A DNA stretch of 64,000 bases from NCBI GenBank assembly GCA_023634235.1, contig JAMKCF010000012.1:3145001-3209000 (forward strand), in the 5' to 3' direction. The translations under genes were made by a program, and so were the position numbers. How positions within the stretch are numbered: position 1 is the first letter of the stretch; every line of letters begins with the position of its first letter. The stretch is from Pisaster brevispinus. Taxonomy: Eukaryota; Echinodermata; Asteroidea; Forcipulatida; Asteriidae. Below, piece after piece: positions 53,996-64,000 of the stretch. The notes beneath the pieces were generated by a model that saw nothing but the letters and a program-made list of their open reading frames with translations, was not told the origin of the DNA and did not search any database.

Positions 53996-55190
53996 CCCAC
54001 AAATCCAGACTAACAAAACGGAGAAAGGAACATCAAACTGGTAGTTGATGTGCTCAGTGTTGCAATGTTTGATGCCAAAGGGTGTGGTACCACCAGTTAA
54101 GAGTGAGCACATTTTTTTTTGCAGATTTGCACATGACTTTACACGGTATATAAAGATGGTCATAGTGCAAATGTTCTCTTAAAATTGTATGTTTGCTTGA
54201 AATGCCCCTTTTTAAAGAAATGGGTTAAAAAGTTCGAGCTCAATTGGTCATCGAGGTCACGAGAAAATAGTGAAAAGAGACCTAGTTAGGCCTATGTGTT
54301 TTCTGTTTTTATCGAGTTTTTCACGAAAACGATAGCATTTTAGACAGAAATATTTTAAGGAACCGTTTCTACCATTACTTACTTTAAATCATGTAAGTTA
54401 TGTGTGAATCTGTGAACATTTGTGTTTTTCGATCTTACCCAATAGTGTAGAGGGCCTTTAAGGTTTTTCCACTACTTTTACGTGACTCCGACGACCAATT
54501 GAGCTTAAACTTTTACTAATGTTTTCCCCGTGCTTTAAGTAAACATAAACAAACAATGCAAAACAAAAAAGCAACCTTTACTAATTGGAAATGGAATCAA
54601 TATGAAAACATTGCCTTCCATAATTAAAAGATGCAACAAAGGCCCACGATCGTTTTGGATTCTGGGTTCAGCCAACAGCTGCCAGACGCCATCGCTTGTC
54701 ACTGAAACAGCTGTTGCTGAGTTCGCTGTCCGTCAAAATACCATGACGTTAATTATACCTACTTCATTAATAACTTCAATCTTGGGCTGTAAGCGCATAC
54801 TTCCGTGGTAAACAGAGACAAAAACCCTAGGTGCTGGTGTTCCCAATATATATAAATATATTTTTAAAATCTCGAAAAGGCCTTATGCACAAGCGCCATG
54901 TTAAAAATAACAAACCGCAATGCGACATGGGAAACCGAGTACAGTTAACAAATAAATTAAGCTGCCAAGATGGACGCCATGCTGTAGTTTACGCGTAACT
55001 ATACAAGGTTTTATAGTTATACCGCATCTCCAGCGCCCTGATGGCGTCAGTGTTGCTTGGACTCGGGATTTCACCCAGAATCCTTTGCGCGCCGCTCATG
55101 CGTGCATTGGGACAAGCATATTGTTTGTGTTTTTTTTAAAGTTCGATGATTTGCCATCAAAGTTTCAGAAAGACCTAGTTGCAAAACAAG
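53996..55190. other. intergenic, no gene seen
   Basis: The stretch 54230-54510 has AGCTCAATTGGTC at one end and GACGACCAATTGAGCTT at the other, a loose inverted pair that suggests a worn repeat. No exon recognised. Confidence 0.45.
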
Positions 55191-55850
55191 TTGGGTGGCG
55201 TTTCCGGGAGGCCGATATATGGTGTTATCCACGAGCCTCGAAGTGATGACGTCAAATAATCGTGTGGTGGCTCTCTATAGGAACATTGCACACATTCATT
55301 TGGGTTTGCGGTTCATGCATCAATGGGTTTACAAAACCGTGAATGTTTACGAATATCTTTATGTAAATAGTTGGCTCTATAGTAATAGTGGAATTCCGCG
55401 CCCACGGTCACCATTTTCCGCTGAAGACTACAAGCGCCGAGCGCCAGCTGTAAAAGGGGAGAATACTTAGTGAACGTGAAGTTCGCACACGCACAAGCAC
55501 AACCTTTATACGAATCACGCTTACGATAAGTGTGCTTTTCCTGCTAGCGTAAGCATCAAAGCCACTGGGCCCAGTTTATGTCGGGTGGGCGTGGCTGACA
55601 TTTGAACACGTCACACTTACGAATGGGATATGGACATTTGCGCACGCATAGAACTATCGGTTGTTTTGAGGTAGTTTGGACGGGCGTTAGCTTCATCTTT
55701 CAACTGCACTGTGTGACACCAATCAAAAGATCAACGATATAAAAATAGCAGAAACGCAGCTCACTAAGGAGAGCATGACACTGTCTTGCGTACTTCACTG
55801 TCCTCAAAGTGTGACGTCAGACATTCAGGCCAAGAAACATCCCAGCGGTA
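55190..55850 (+). repeat. copies of the short CGAGCCTCGAAGTGATGACGTCA family
   Basis: GGGAGGCCGATATATGGTGT, CCACGAGCCTCGAAGTGATG and ACGTCA occur near 55206-55254. CCTCAAAGTGTGACGTCAGA lies near 55802. Related words lie at 40348 and 41241-41275. A 91-codon frame over the first copy is probably chance. Confidence 0.6.
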
Positions 55851-56720
55851 AAGCCACATGACGACCCTCTGTACTGAAACCTTCCCGTTTATGATATTAA
55901 AAATGTCATCTAGACCCATTTATCGTGGAGACAGCATGTTGGTACAAGGTTATCCGAAGCTCTTGGCATCAGACGCACCGGGGCCCAGGGGGCCCCAGGG
56001 CGACTACACCGCCAGCTTTGCCTAGGCCAAAAGGCTCTAACCCCGTACATAATAAACGTGACCAGTTCGCTGGTAGAACGTCCCAATTACTCATGTACGC
56101 CATATAAGTCCGCGTCACGGACAATGATTAATTTAACCTACAAAACTCATAGTTCGATTTTAAAGCTGCAACCGTATTTCCTATTGATGATATCTGACAA
56201 CAGACTTAGCTGACTATTGGTAAATTTTACGATTTCTAAGTAATTAAATAGTCCTAGTTCTTTTAAAGTATTAGTTTGAACATTCAGCGGGTGTGGTTTA
56301 TGACATAATGTCGGAGTAAATTGAGTTCTTAAGTCATTTCATTTGATTTTCATTTTCAGCATAGGATGTTAGCATACACTTATAATAAGATATCACTGTT
56401 AGGTAAAAAACTGTATGTGTAGTACATGTACGTGCACACGTTCCTGATATGAGGTTGAAAGTCTGTGATTTTGTAAATTTGCTTATTTATGAGCTTTAAA
56501 TGTATGAAACGAAACAACAAACAAAATTCCAGCAAGAAATGAATTCAGGTTCTGAGCAATTTGGGCCGGCAATTAAAAGTAGTTAATTTGTCAAGTATGT
56601 TTTACACGTGTCATGGATAAAGCAACATTAAAAGCAAGTATTGAAGTCAAAACTCTTATTGAATTTTTTACTTTCATGTTTCAAATGTGATCTCTGCAGC
56701 TGCACTCATCTCTAACGATG
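55851..56720. other. intergenic, no gene seen
   Basis: AT-rich; no supported feature. Confidence 0.5.
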
Positions 56721-56721
56721 T

Positions 56722-57240
56722 AATTTACCCCAGTGTCGAAGTTCTATTAATTTGTGATGGGTTATTAGTTCAAGAATTTACTATTTTTGTATTTATGTTT
56801 TACATTTTATGTACTTAAAATATCTATTTTAATTCTTTGGACAAAAATACCTATAGTTACATTTACAGATGTCAGAGTCAAGGACAATATAAAAAACAAC
56901 TGTCAACAATTTAATGAAATTTACCCCTGTGTCTAAGTTCTATTGATTTGTGATGGATTAGTTCAAGTACATTTTATGTACTTATAAATCTATTTTAAAT
57001 CTTCAGACTATAATACCTATAGTTACATTTACAGATGTCAGAGTCATGGCAAAAGATAAAAAACAACTGTCAACAATTTAATGAAATTTACCCGTGTCTA
57101 AGTTCTATTGATTTATGATGGATTAGTTCAAGTACATTTTATGTACTTATCAATCTATTTTAAATCTTCAGACTATAACACCTATAGTTACATTTACAGA
57201 TGTCAGTGTCAAGGCAAAAGATTAAAAAAAAAACTGTCAT
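56722..57240 (+). repeat. tandem repeat, three units of about 160-195 bp
   Basis: Units start at ATTTACC near 56724, 56921 and 57085. Each has GTCTAAGTTCTATTGATTTG, TTAGTTCAAGTACATTTTAT, TACCTATAGTTACATTTACA and GATGTCAGAGTCA. Units 2 and 3 are closest. Very AT-rich. Confidence 0.9.
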
Positions 57241-58045
57241 CAAAGAGGTGCCAGACCCATATACTCTGTTGTCGTAAGATTGCTTGAAATAATTGATACA
57301 GTTTTCTGGAAATGACAAGAGATATTAGCTTCATTCTTGTTGTTGTTGTTTTTTTTTTTTTTAACATTATCGGTTTCATCTAATGGAGCCGGCGAGAACT
57401 ATACTACAATACAACAGAGAACGACAACCACGGCTACAGCGTCTCCCCAAAAGGAAGGCTCACGTTAGACCTAAATGCAGGTCAAAAGAAAACCCTGCAA
57501 AGGGTATCCAGCCTCTGTTGTTTAACAAAAAGGAGAACACATAAAGATTTCACAAGGGATTCATCCAAACGTCGGCAACAAGTCTTCTGTTTCCCTACAA
57601 AACGTCCGGCGTACCGATTGTCAATCTGTCACACGAGAACTGCCGGGCCCCGTTACTCCAGATAGCGGAACCGTGTCTGATTTCGCAGAGTTAAGGCCCA
57701 TGCCTTCACTGTGCAATTTCCCAGGAGTCCGGGGTAGATGTGCCGGTTTCAAAGGACTAATTTAATAGCAGTTGATTTTGAACTTTGACACCTGAGCTGG
57801 GCTGTCGCCCTGGAGGACTTGACGGGTTTCTTCTTGCGTCAATTAGGCCAACAAACAGACTCGAATGACCGACACATTTGTATCATTTGATATCAACAAA
57901 GGAAAGTTCTCCTTGGAGTTCAACTATTAAGATCAACAAATACAATACATAATCAACTTCGCCTTTTCCTTGCTCTATGACCCTCCTACTCAAGCAACGG
58001 CCAGAGATTGTAAGAGAGTGTGGTGGCAAGTTTGAAACAGCATTA
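57241..58045. other. intergenic, no gene seen
   Basis: Contains a poly-T at 57348-57361. No exon recognised. Confidence 0.5.
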
Positions 58046-58049
58046 AAAG

Positions 58050-58180
58050 TACTTTCTGAAAAGTCCCGGATCAGAATTAACCCAGATTCCGCGACCTTGA
58101 CTCATATCCAGATTCTGCATCATTTTGACCCATTTCCGGGTCATACTGACCACCCAAACCCGTCGACGGGGAAGACAAAT
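58050..58180 (+). mobile_element. MITE-like element, GGGTCAGAATT family, copy 5 (fragment)
   Basis: TCTGAAAAGTCCCGGATCAG, AATTAACCCAGATTCCG and TTTTGACCCATTTCCGGGTC match the family. The right arm is missing. Confidence 0.55.
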
Positions 58181-58215
58181 TATGAGAACAATCAATTAAT
58201 CTTGCACCATATCCC

Positions 58216-58462
58216 ACATGATGTTGGCTCCACGAACTTTCACTCTCCATTCTTGCCTATCTTGGGCTCCACGGTGTTCCAGGTGTAGGTGCTTTTAGTG
58301 ATGCTGTCGTTTTCCCATCTCTTCCTTGGCCTACCCTGTCTCAGTAAATTTTAAAAGTAGGACGCCTTTTGGGAGTCTGCTGTTTTCCATTCTCACCAAG
58401 TGGCCAAACAAGGCAAGTTTGATCACGTAGATGCGCGAGGTGATCAACTCTTCTTTATATTG
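58216..58462 (-). mobile_element. LINE 3' end remnant (reverse strand)
   Basis: On the minus strand, EELITSRIYVIKLALFGHLV, RMENSRLPKGVLLLKFTETG, then a stop and frameshift, then RPRKRWENDSITKSTYTWNT. G-H-L-V-R-M, S-R-L-P-K and G-R-P-x-K-R-W are the usual C-terminal pattern of animal non-LTR reverse transcriptases. Truncated and broken. It is unlike the LINE at 13990, so it comes from a different element. Confidence 0.75.
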
Positions 58463-59340
58463 AAGGTTTGTGACACTCCTTTAAACACAGTTAAGGTTAT
58501 CAAACAGTTGAAAATGTTAAAGAGCGACGACATTTATAAAACATTTATGGAAGCCCGTACGGGGGACACTTTCTATACAATTGAGCTGGACTCACTTTAG
58601 CTCGCTCCCTGCAATTTACAACCATCATAGCGGTGCCCGTTGCCGTTCCTATCGGGCTATTAGCCGACTAAGATGTCACATCTACTGCCAATCTAAACAT
58701 CCTACCCGGGTAATGTTGCCGAGGAGGTGTTACGGGCAACTGGGCATTCTGTCTTTATAGATCGAAAATTGGACGAGTATGAGACAAATGAATAAAAGGT
58801 GATATATGCCTTTGGAGAATTTTGACCACTTCAGAGGCGGTTTTGTTTTCTGGCGCGATCTCGAATATATAACCCGTAGATACATTTTTTATCCACCCGG
58901 GTAAGAAACGATTAGTTATATTTGTTAAGAGTATACTTTTTTTTCTTCAAATAAGCTTATCCATTTTTAGAACTCATTCGGGAAAAACCCTGAATAAAAC
59001 AATACTAACAATAAACAAAATAGTGTATAAATGCAACAATTATCATTAAAACAACAAACTAATTTCCTTGAGTGCTGTAAATCCGTGTATAAAAATATTT
59101 AGAAATATATTATACGGGAAACGTATTTATAAGAACGCCGCCACATATATTTCAAAATGCTATTTAGGGAAATTTATTTCGTACTATTTTTGGCACGACG
59201 CCTTCAAATATATTAGTGTGGAAAAATACCTCTTCCATTACGGAGAATGTTTTAAATATTTTTTAGAATACATTTTGGAGTAAACAGCCTTATGCTGATA
59301 AATATGAGCACACAAAGCTAAATCAGCACAAACCCTCTCG
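58463..59340. other. intergenic, no gene seen
   Basis: AT-rich; short frames here have no recognisable domain. Confidence 0.5.
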
Positions 59341-59344
59341 GCCC

Positions 59345-59500
59345 TCAAAGGTATACCCCATTTATCCCATCGGCGAATAGAAGCAATTAGGCCTATGGTT
59401 GTGTCTTGCTCAAGGACACAAGTGTCATGACTGGGATTCAAACCCACACCCTGATGACTAAACCGCTCAGCTTCTTGCTTTTGCTCCTATCTCGTTCCGT
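59345..59500 (-). mobile_element. SINE-like fragment, reverse strand
   Basis: On the minus strand it has a tRNA-like head GAGCGGTTTAGTCATCAGGG, a B-box-like GGGTTTGAATCCC, and the block GTGTCCTTGAGCAAGACACA, which matches GTGTCATTGAGCAAGATACT of the copy at 47225. Confidence 0.65.
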
Positions 59501-61205
59501 TCGTGGTTCCTATCAAGCTTGGGCTATTAAAAATAATTTAAACACTTTAAATTTCCTAGCAACCTGTTTAAAACTGTCCATGCTGTAAAACGAAGGGTCT
59601 TTTCCACCGCATGTATATGTAATAAAACAAATTGCTCTTATTTTGTGTGTGTAGAGAATTAAGAAACCTGACATTGATAGGGAAAATGTATTAGTATGAC
59701 CCTGTTCGTCTTTGAGAATCAACTCAAGAAATACAAAGGAACTAATGTGTCTGCGAGTCTACGGTGATGCATGTATTGACATAAATTCTTCAACGAAGGT
59801 TGTCAATTTCATGGAAATGCAGAAATGTCAATTTATGCACGAACTTGAGGGTTGAATGGAATAAATACAATACGAACTACAGATGCAGGCGAGTCGCTGA
59901 TTACTGTCTGGCGAAATAAAAAGTAAATAAAAAATAAAAAATAATGAATCTTTTTACAAACTGTAACTGAAACTAAACCTTGTTTAGTTCCTACCTTATT
60001 TAAAATTCATACGCAAGAGAGTCCATTTCACCCTCAAAAAATAAAACCAATAGTTATTTTAGGTTATTGTGTTTTCTTTATTTTACCCTTCCTTCACCCC
60101 CTTAATACTAAACCCGAGGCACACCACTCTAAACTCCACTGCCATCGATCTCTGCCTTTCTACTACCCAGCTGAATTTCAAGTTGGCCCAATTTTGTCAC
60201 TGACCCGTTTTCCGGACTGCACTGGTTGGAAATGGATCGGGCATTGTGAGGTAAATTCTAATCGTGCTCCGCGCAATCGATGCAGACCGCCGTGTATGCG
60301 ATACTACGGCGCAGCGGAAATGCAGTCCGGTTTCTCTCTCACCTGTTTTTTTTCCCCTTCAATCCCTTTTTTCACACTCAGAAGTCTCTCGCAGACCTTG
60401 TGCAGAGTAAAATCTCCAAGTTGAAGGATTTATAAATATATCATATCGACTGGGTTTTCATTACAGTTGTTTCGCATATGCTAGTTATGCTTTACATTTT
60501 TGGCAGCGAATTAAAAAGGTATATTAAAATAAAAAACAAAATTAAATCGATGATATGCGTTTGAATAATGCATTATTGCAACTGCTGTTAGAAACATGTT
60601 AAAAGTAAATTCTCACCGATGCCCTTTTGACTGTCATCAAATCAAAGCAACCAGCTGTTCGTTACCTTTTGTACATCTAGGCGGAGAGAAGTTACTCTGC
60701 GGACGACTCTTTCAACCACGTATACAATTGTCGACCCCGCAGGTATAAATGGAAGTCTCATCAATGACGTCAGCGGCACGATGAACAAGCTTGCGAATCA
60801 TTTGAAAGAAAACAATGCTCTTTATCCACGTCTGCCACCTTCTGTACTCCTGTGTGAAGGGAAGAAACTGACACACATTAGTGCACTGATATGTTATCAT
60901 TCAGGCTATCATATTATCTACCTCGCCTTAGCAACTGAAAAATTACTTCTGTCACCAAAAGGTGGGCGGGGAAAATCCGAACAATAAAACAAACACAATT
61001 AGTATAGGAAAACAAAATAATGAACAATTTAGCACTCTAATGGGAGTTCGAATTAGTGATCAACGTTTGAATCGTCTCAAAAGTCTTTTTTAAACGATCA
61101 TGTGACCTTCCTTGTTTACTCTGTTGACAGTTTACACTAACAGCCGGTGCAAAATCTTGTCGTTTCAGACGGGTGAAAATGGAGGCACGCATATTTTTGG
61201 TTCAA
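59501..61205. other. intergenic, no gene seen
   Basis: No supported exon or repeat. One TGACGTCA palindrome lies at 60765. Confidence 0.5.
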
Positions 61206-61208
61206 TCG

Positions 61209-61680
61209 TGAGTTCAAATACGAGGTGTTGCTGGCTATCGAAACCCCTTTAAAGACGAGATTTTACAGTGTCAACTTATCAAAAGCCCTTTAAACGAGGT
61301 GTTACTAGTTGTATCAACTTAACGAAAACCATTTAATATGAGGTGTTTACCAGTTATATCAACTTATCGATAACCCTTAAAATACGAGATGTTGCTGGAT
61401 GTATCAACTTAACAAAAGCCTTTCAAACGAGGCGTTACTAGTAATATCAATGTATCGAAAATCATTTAACAAGAGATGTAGCTGATTATATTGACTTTTC
61501 GAAACACCTTATACAATCAGAAATGTTGCTAGTTATATCAACTAACCAAAAGCCTTACGAACGAGGTGTTACTAGTTTTATCAGCTTATCGAAAATCATC
61601 TAATACGAGATGTTTCTAGTTAGGTCAACTTATTTAAACCCCTTTAAATACATTTTGTTGCTAGTTACATCAACTTAATA
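61209..61680 (+). repeat. minisatellite, about 45 bp units alternating in type
   Basis: About ten units of ACGAGGTGTTACTAGTT, TATCAACTTATCGAAAA and CCCTTTAAAT. Starts near 61293, 61339, 61384 and 61427 give spacings of 43-46. GGTGTTACTAG and GATGTTGCTGG types alternate, so the array grew partly as dimers. Confidence 0.9.
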
Positions 61681-64000
61681 ACGAAAATGATTTAGGAGTA
61701 ATAAATAAAATACCCGTAACCCCTACACTCGCATGACCAAGTGTCACTTATATAGGATCTAAGCCACATATAATAATATGCAAATGCTGAACCACAAGCA
61801 GATTGCCTCAGCTCGGTTTCCCTCCCTCTCCGAAATAACACCGAATCGTGCTACTCGCCGGAGGGGCCGACCACGAGGTATTATCCCCCGTGGTGCCTCG
61901 TGGGACACGAGGGGTTCCGTGCCTGGTGGGGCGTCCTGTTAGGCCCCGTGTACACCTGGCTGGTGTAAACCTATACACATGACGAGAGGGCAAAACGCTG
62001 ATCACAAGTCCATTGATTATATACCCTCTTAGCGAGGGACCCCTGAATACGCGGATTGCTTCTGGAAAGTGTCGTGGAGGGGTTGTTAATTACAGCGAGG
62101 TCTGACCAGTGTCGAAGACCAGCTGGCGCGCATTTGGAATCATCATAAATAAATTCAGAAGTTTTGTTATTTTCTTTAGAACGGAAGCCAAATTAGTTTT
62201 GAGCGCTTACGGACTGAATTGCACACTATTTTCCTTTTTCCTTTCCACACTGAGCACAAATTCTAACACAATATATAAATGTGTTAGAACAGTTATTTTG
62301 ATTGAATAATGAACCTGCAAACATTTGCCTAAATGTAAAGCTTACTTTGTGAAATTTTGGTGATAAAGTGAAGCTGCCAATAACAGATTTAAAGGTACTT
62401 TCCAGCCTAATAGCCTTTACACGCACACCCAGACATATTTGAGAATCCCGTAAATCGAGGACTTCTCTTAGTTCTTCCATTGTTTTGACTCTTTTATTTA
62501 TTTAACGACGTCCCTATTGGCTTTGTCCCCCCACACACGCAACCTTACGGATCGGGTTTGTGGGGGGGGGGGGGGGTCCTGCTATTGTTGATCTAAAGGT
62601 TGAACAAAGAAAACCCACAAGGGTGACGTTATCAGGAGATTGCACCCACCAGCAAAACTTACTTTTCGGTTGGCGTCATGATAAATACAAAATGAGAACA
62701 AAAGGTGGACGAAGTTCAAGATGAAAGCACAATCTCCTTTAAAACCAACACGCTAAGAATAAACGTTCACAAATTCCGTCGACGAAAAAACATCACGATT
62801 AGCTTTTTCTAAATTAAATCTCTGAAGATCGCCCGAACGTCTTTTCGAAGAAACTAGCACAAGACCTCCGATATTCATGATAAAAAGGCACGCTCACTTT
62901 TGAAAGACTAAGATTTTTTCCCCGGTTACGATAGCCATCTACCTTGTTTGTACAGGTACATACTGTTGTTGGTTTTATAACTTTTCAGACTGAGGGCATT
63001 ATATGTTCACCTGATGATTGGGTCCAGCCGATGGCCAACAAAATAAGAAAATTATATCTTGTGAATTTATCTGGTTTCTGAGATTAGGAGTATTGTGTAA
63101 ACCGGAGTAGCCGAAAGGTCGAATATATAACGCCGGAATGGGAGCTTCGACCGATGAAGGGGAGCGCGTGATGCGGGGATCGTCAGCACATTGCCCTGGC
63201 GAGAAAAACGGCTAGGCTGACACGCTTGGGGGCCGAATTAACTTCACCCGTGGACTTCTACCTCTTTGTGAACGCGGTACTAAGGCCTTACCCGATCATA
63301 TTCTAATCCAGATCATATCAAGCACAGCGAGGAAATACGATCTCAGATGATAACAAAAAGTGAGGGGGGAGGGGGGTAAGACACGAAAGCGGTCAAGACA
63401 GTCATAGAATGTTTATACGACCTGCAGATGCCATAGGATAAAAACGAGTTTGAGATCTAATTAACAATGAATTAATGAAGGAGTTGTTATGTAAATCTAA
63501 CTCGCTGCATCCCTTTCTAGGCGAAGTTGATCCCCTGAGAGAAAACGGTATTTGTAAGAAAATATAAATAAATACAATTCATGGAGTGTTATGAAATACC
63601 AGTTTCCTGTAATACGAAAAGGTATAAAATAAAAAAGGGGAAACGAAATGTGACGTCACATAACAGGCATCGCAGCTGTGGTCTATATGTTCGTTTACAA
63701 ATATTAAACAATAAGCACTTGGGGTTAAAAATTAATACTGTATTTATCATTTTGTTTACTAAATAGTAGTGTGATAAACATGTTACACTCAGTCTTTCTT
63801 ATAAATTATTATTGATTTATTCCTCGATGCAACTCATTACGTCTATTGGATTGTTGCAGCACCAACTGTTAAAAACCTAAATCGACCTGACCTCTCGTAA
63901 CCGGACAGGCTTCGTGGAACGCTGATAAAAACATACGGGGCCAATATTCATGGTACTGCACGCTTAAAAGTTCCCAGGTCACAACAGGCTGGGATTTTGG
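61681..64000. other. intergenic, no gene seen
   Basis: No supported exon. It includes a GC-rich palindromic patch at 61858-61925 (CCACGAGG and CCTCGTGG words), a poly-G run near 62559-62575, and CCCTATTGGCTTTGTCC at 62510, a possible worn copy of the 1800-2070 repeat. Confidence 0.45.

Noticed and set aside
60194..60424. Small Cys/Arg frame
   Set aside because: No domain, signal or neighbouring exon.
62559..62575. Long poly-G as a biological feature
   Set aside because: Several G/C homopolymers occur (2297, 21709, 37177, 49741, 50237, 62559); they are likely slippage-prone, and their lengths may be sequencing errors.

Overview
The window is animal nuclear DNA, gene-poor and AT-rich. It has intron-split genes with GT/AG junctions, dense SINEs, MITE-like inverted repeats, LINE and LTR-element remnants, and many minisatellites. 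The coding exons resemble animal proteins, and several repeat families look like those I remember from echinoderms, perhaps a sea star. That taxonomic guess is an inference from memory and is weak. I see no prokaryotic operon, CRISPR array or virus.

Two genes are clear, both on the + strand. At 1249-1761 lies the last coding exon of a class C (metabotropic glutamate-type) GPCR, from the end of TM4 through TM7 to a short C-tail; the rest of the gene is left of the window. From 31363 to 48257, perhaps starting at 18612 or 11442, lies a concentrative nucleoside transporter (SLC28/CNT). I rebuilt ten exons whose splice phases agree, plus a candidate first exon, for a predicted 613 residues. A strong donor after its stop codon and a good acceptor at 49267 suggest one more 3' exon.

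The most interesting signal is in the transporter. The HP1 signature that animal and bacterial CNTs carry as G/S-Q-T-E is G-M-T-V here, so the two base-recognising residues are replaced while the ribose-binding residues remain. The receptor exon similarly has Gly in place of the conserved TM6 Trp.

The rest is intron or intergenic DNA. Layout: 2.6-10.9 kb, minisatellites, a 118 bp tandem repeat and a three-copy tRNA-derived SINE cluster; 10.9-11.6 kb, two overlapping antisense coding candidates; 14 kb, a frameshifted LINE 3' end; 18-19.4 kb, the candidate SLC28 start, a satellite and a histone-like hairpin; 24.7-27.5 kb, a gag-type LTR-element remnant broken by nested inverted repeats; 30-40 kb, minisatellites and MITEs; 40-49 kb, the SLC28 exon cluster with SINEs and tandem arrays in its introns; 50-64 kb, MITEs, a 3-unit tandem repeat, a second LINE remnant and a 45 bp minisatellite.

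Apart from the exons of one transporter, the genes shown do not work together as a system.
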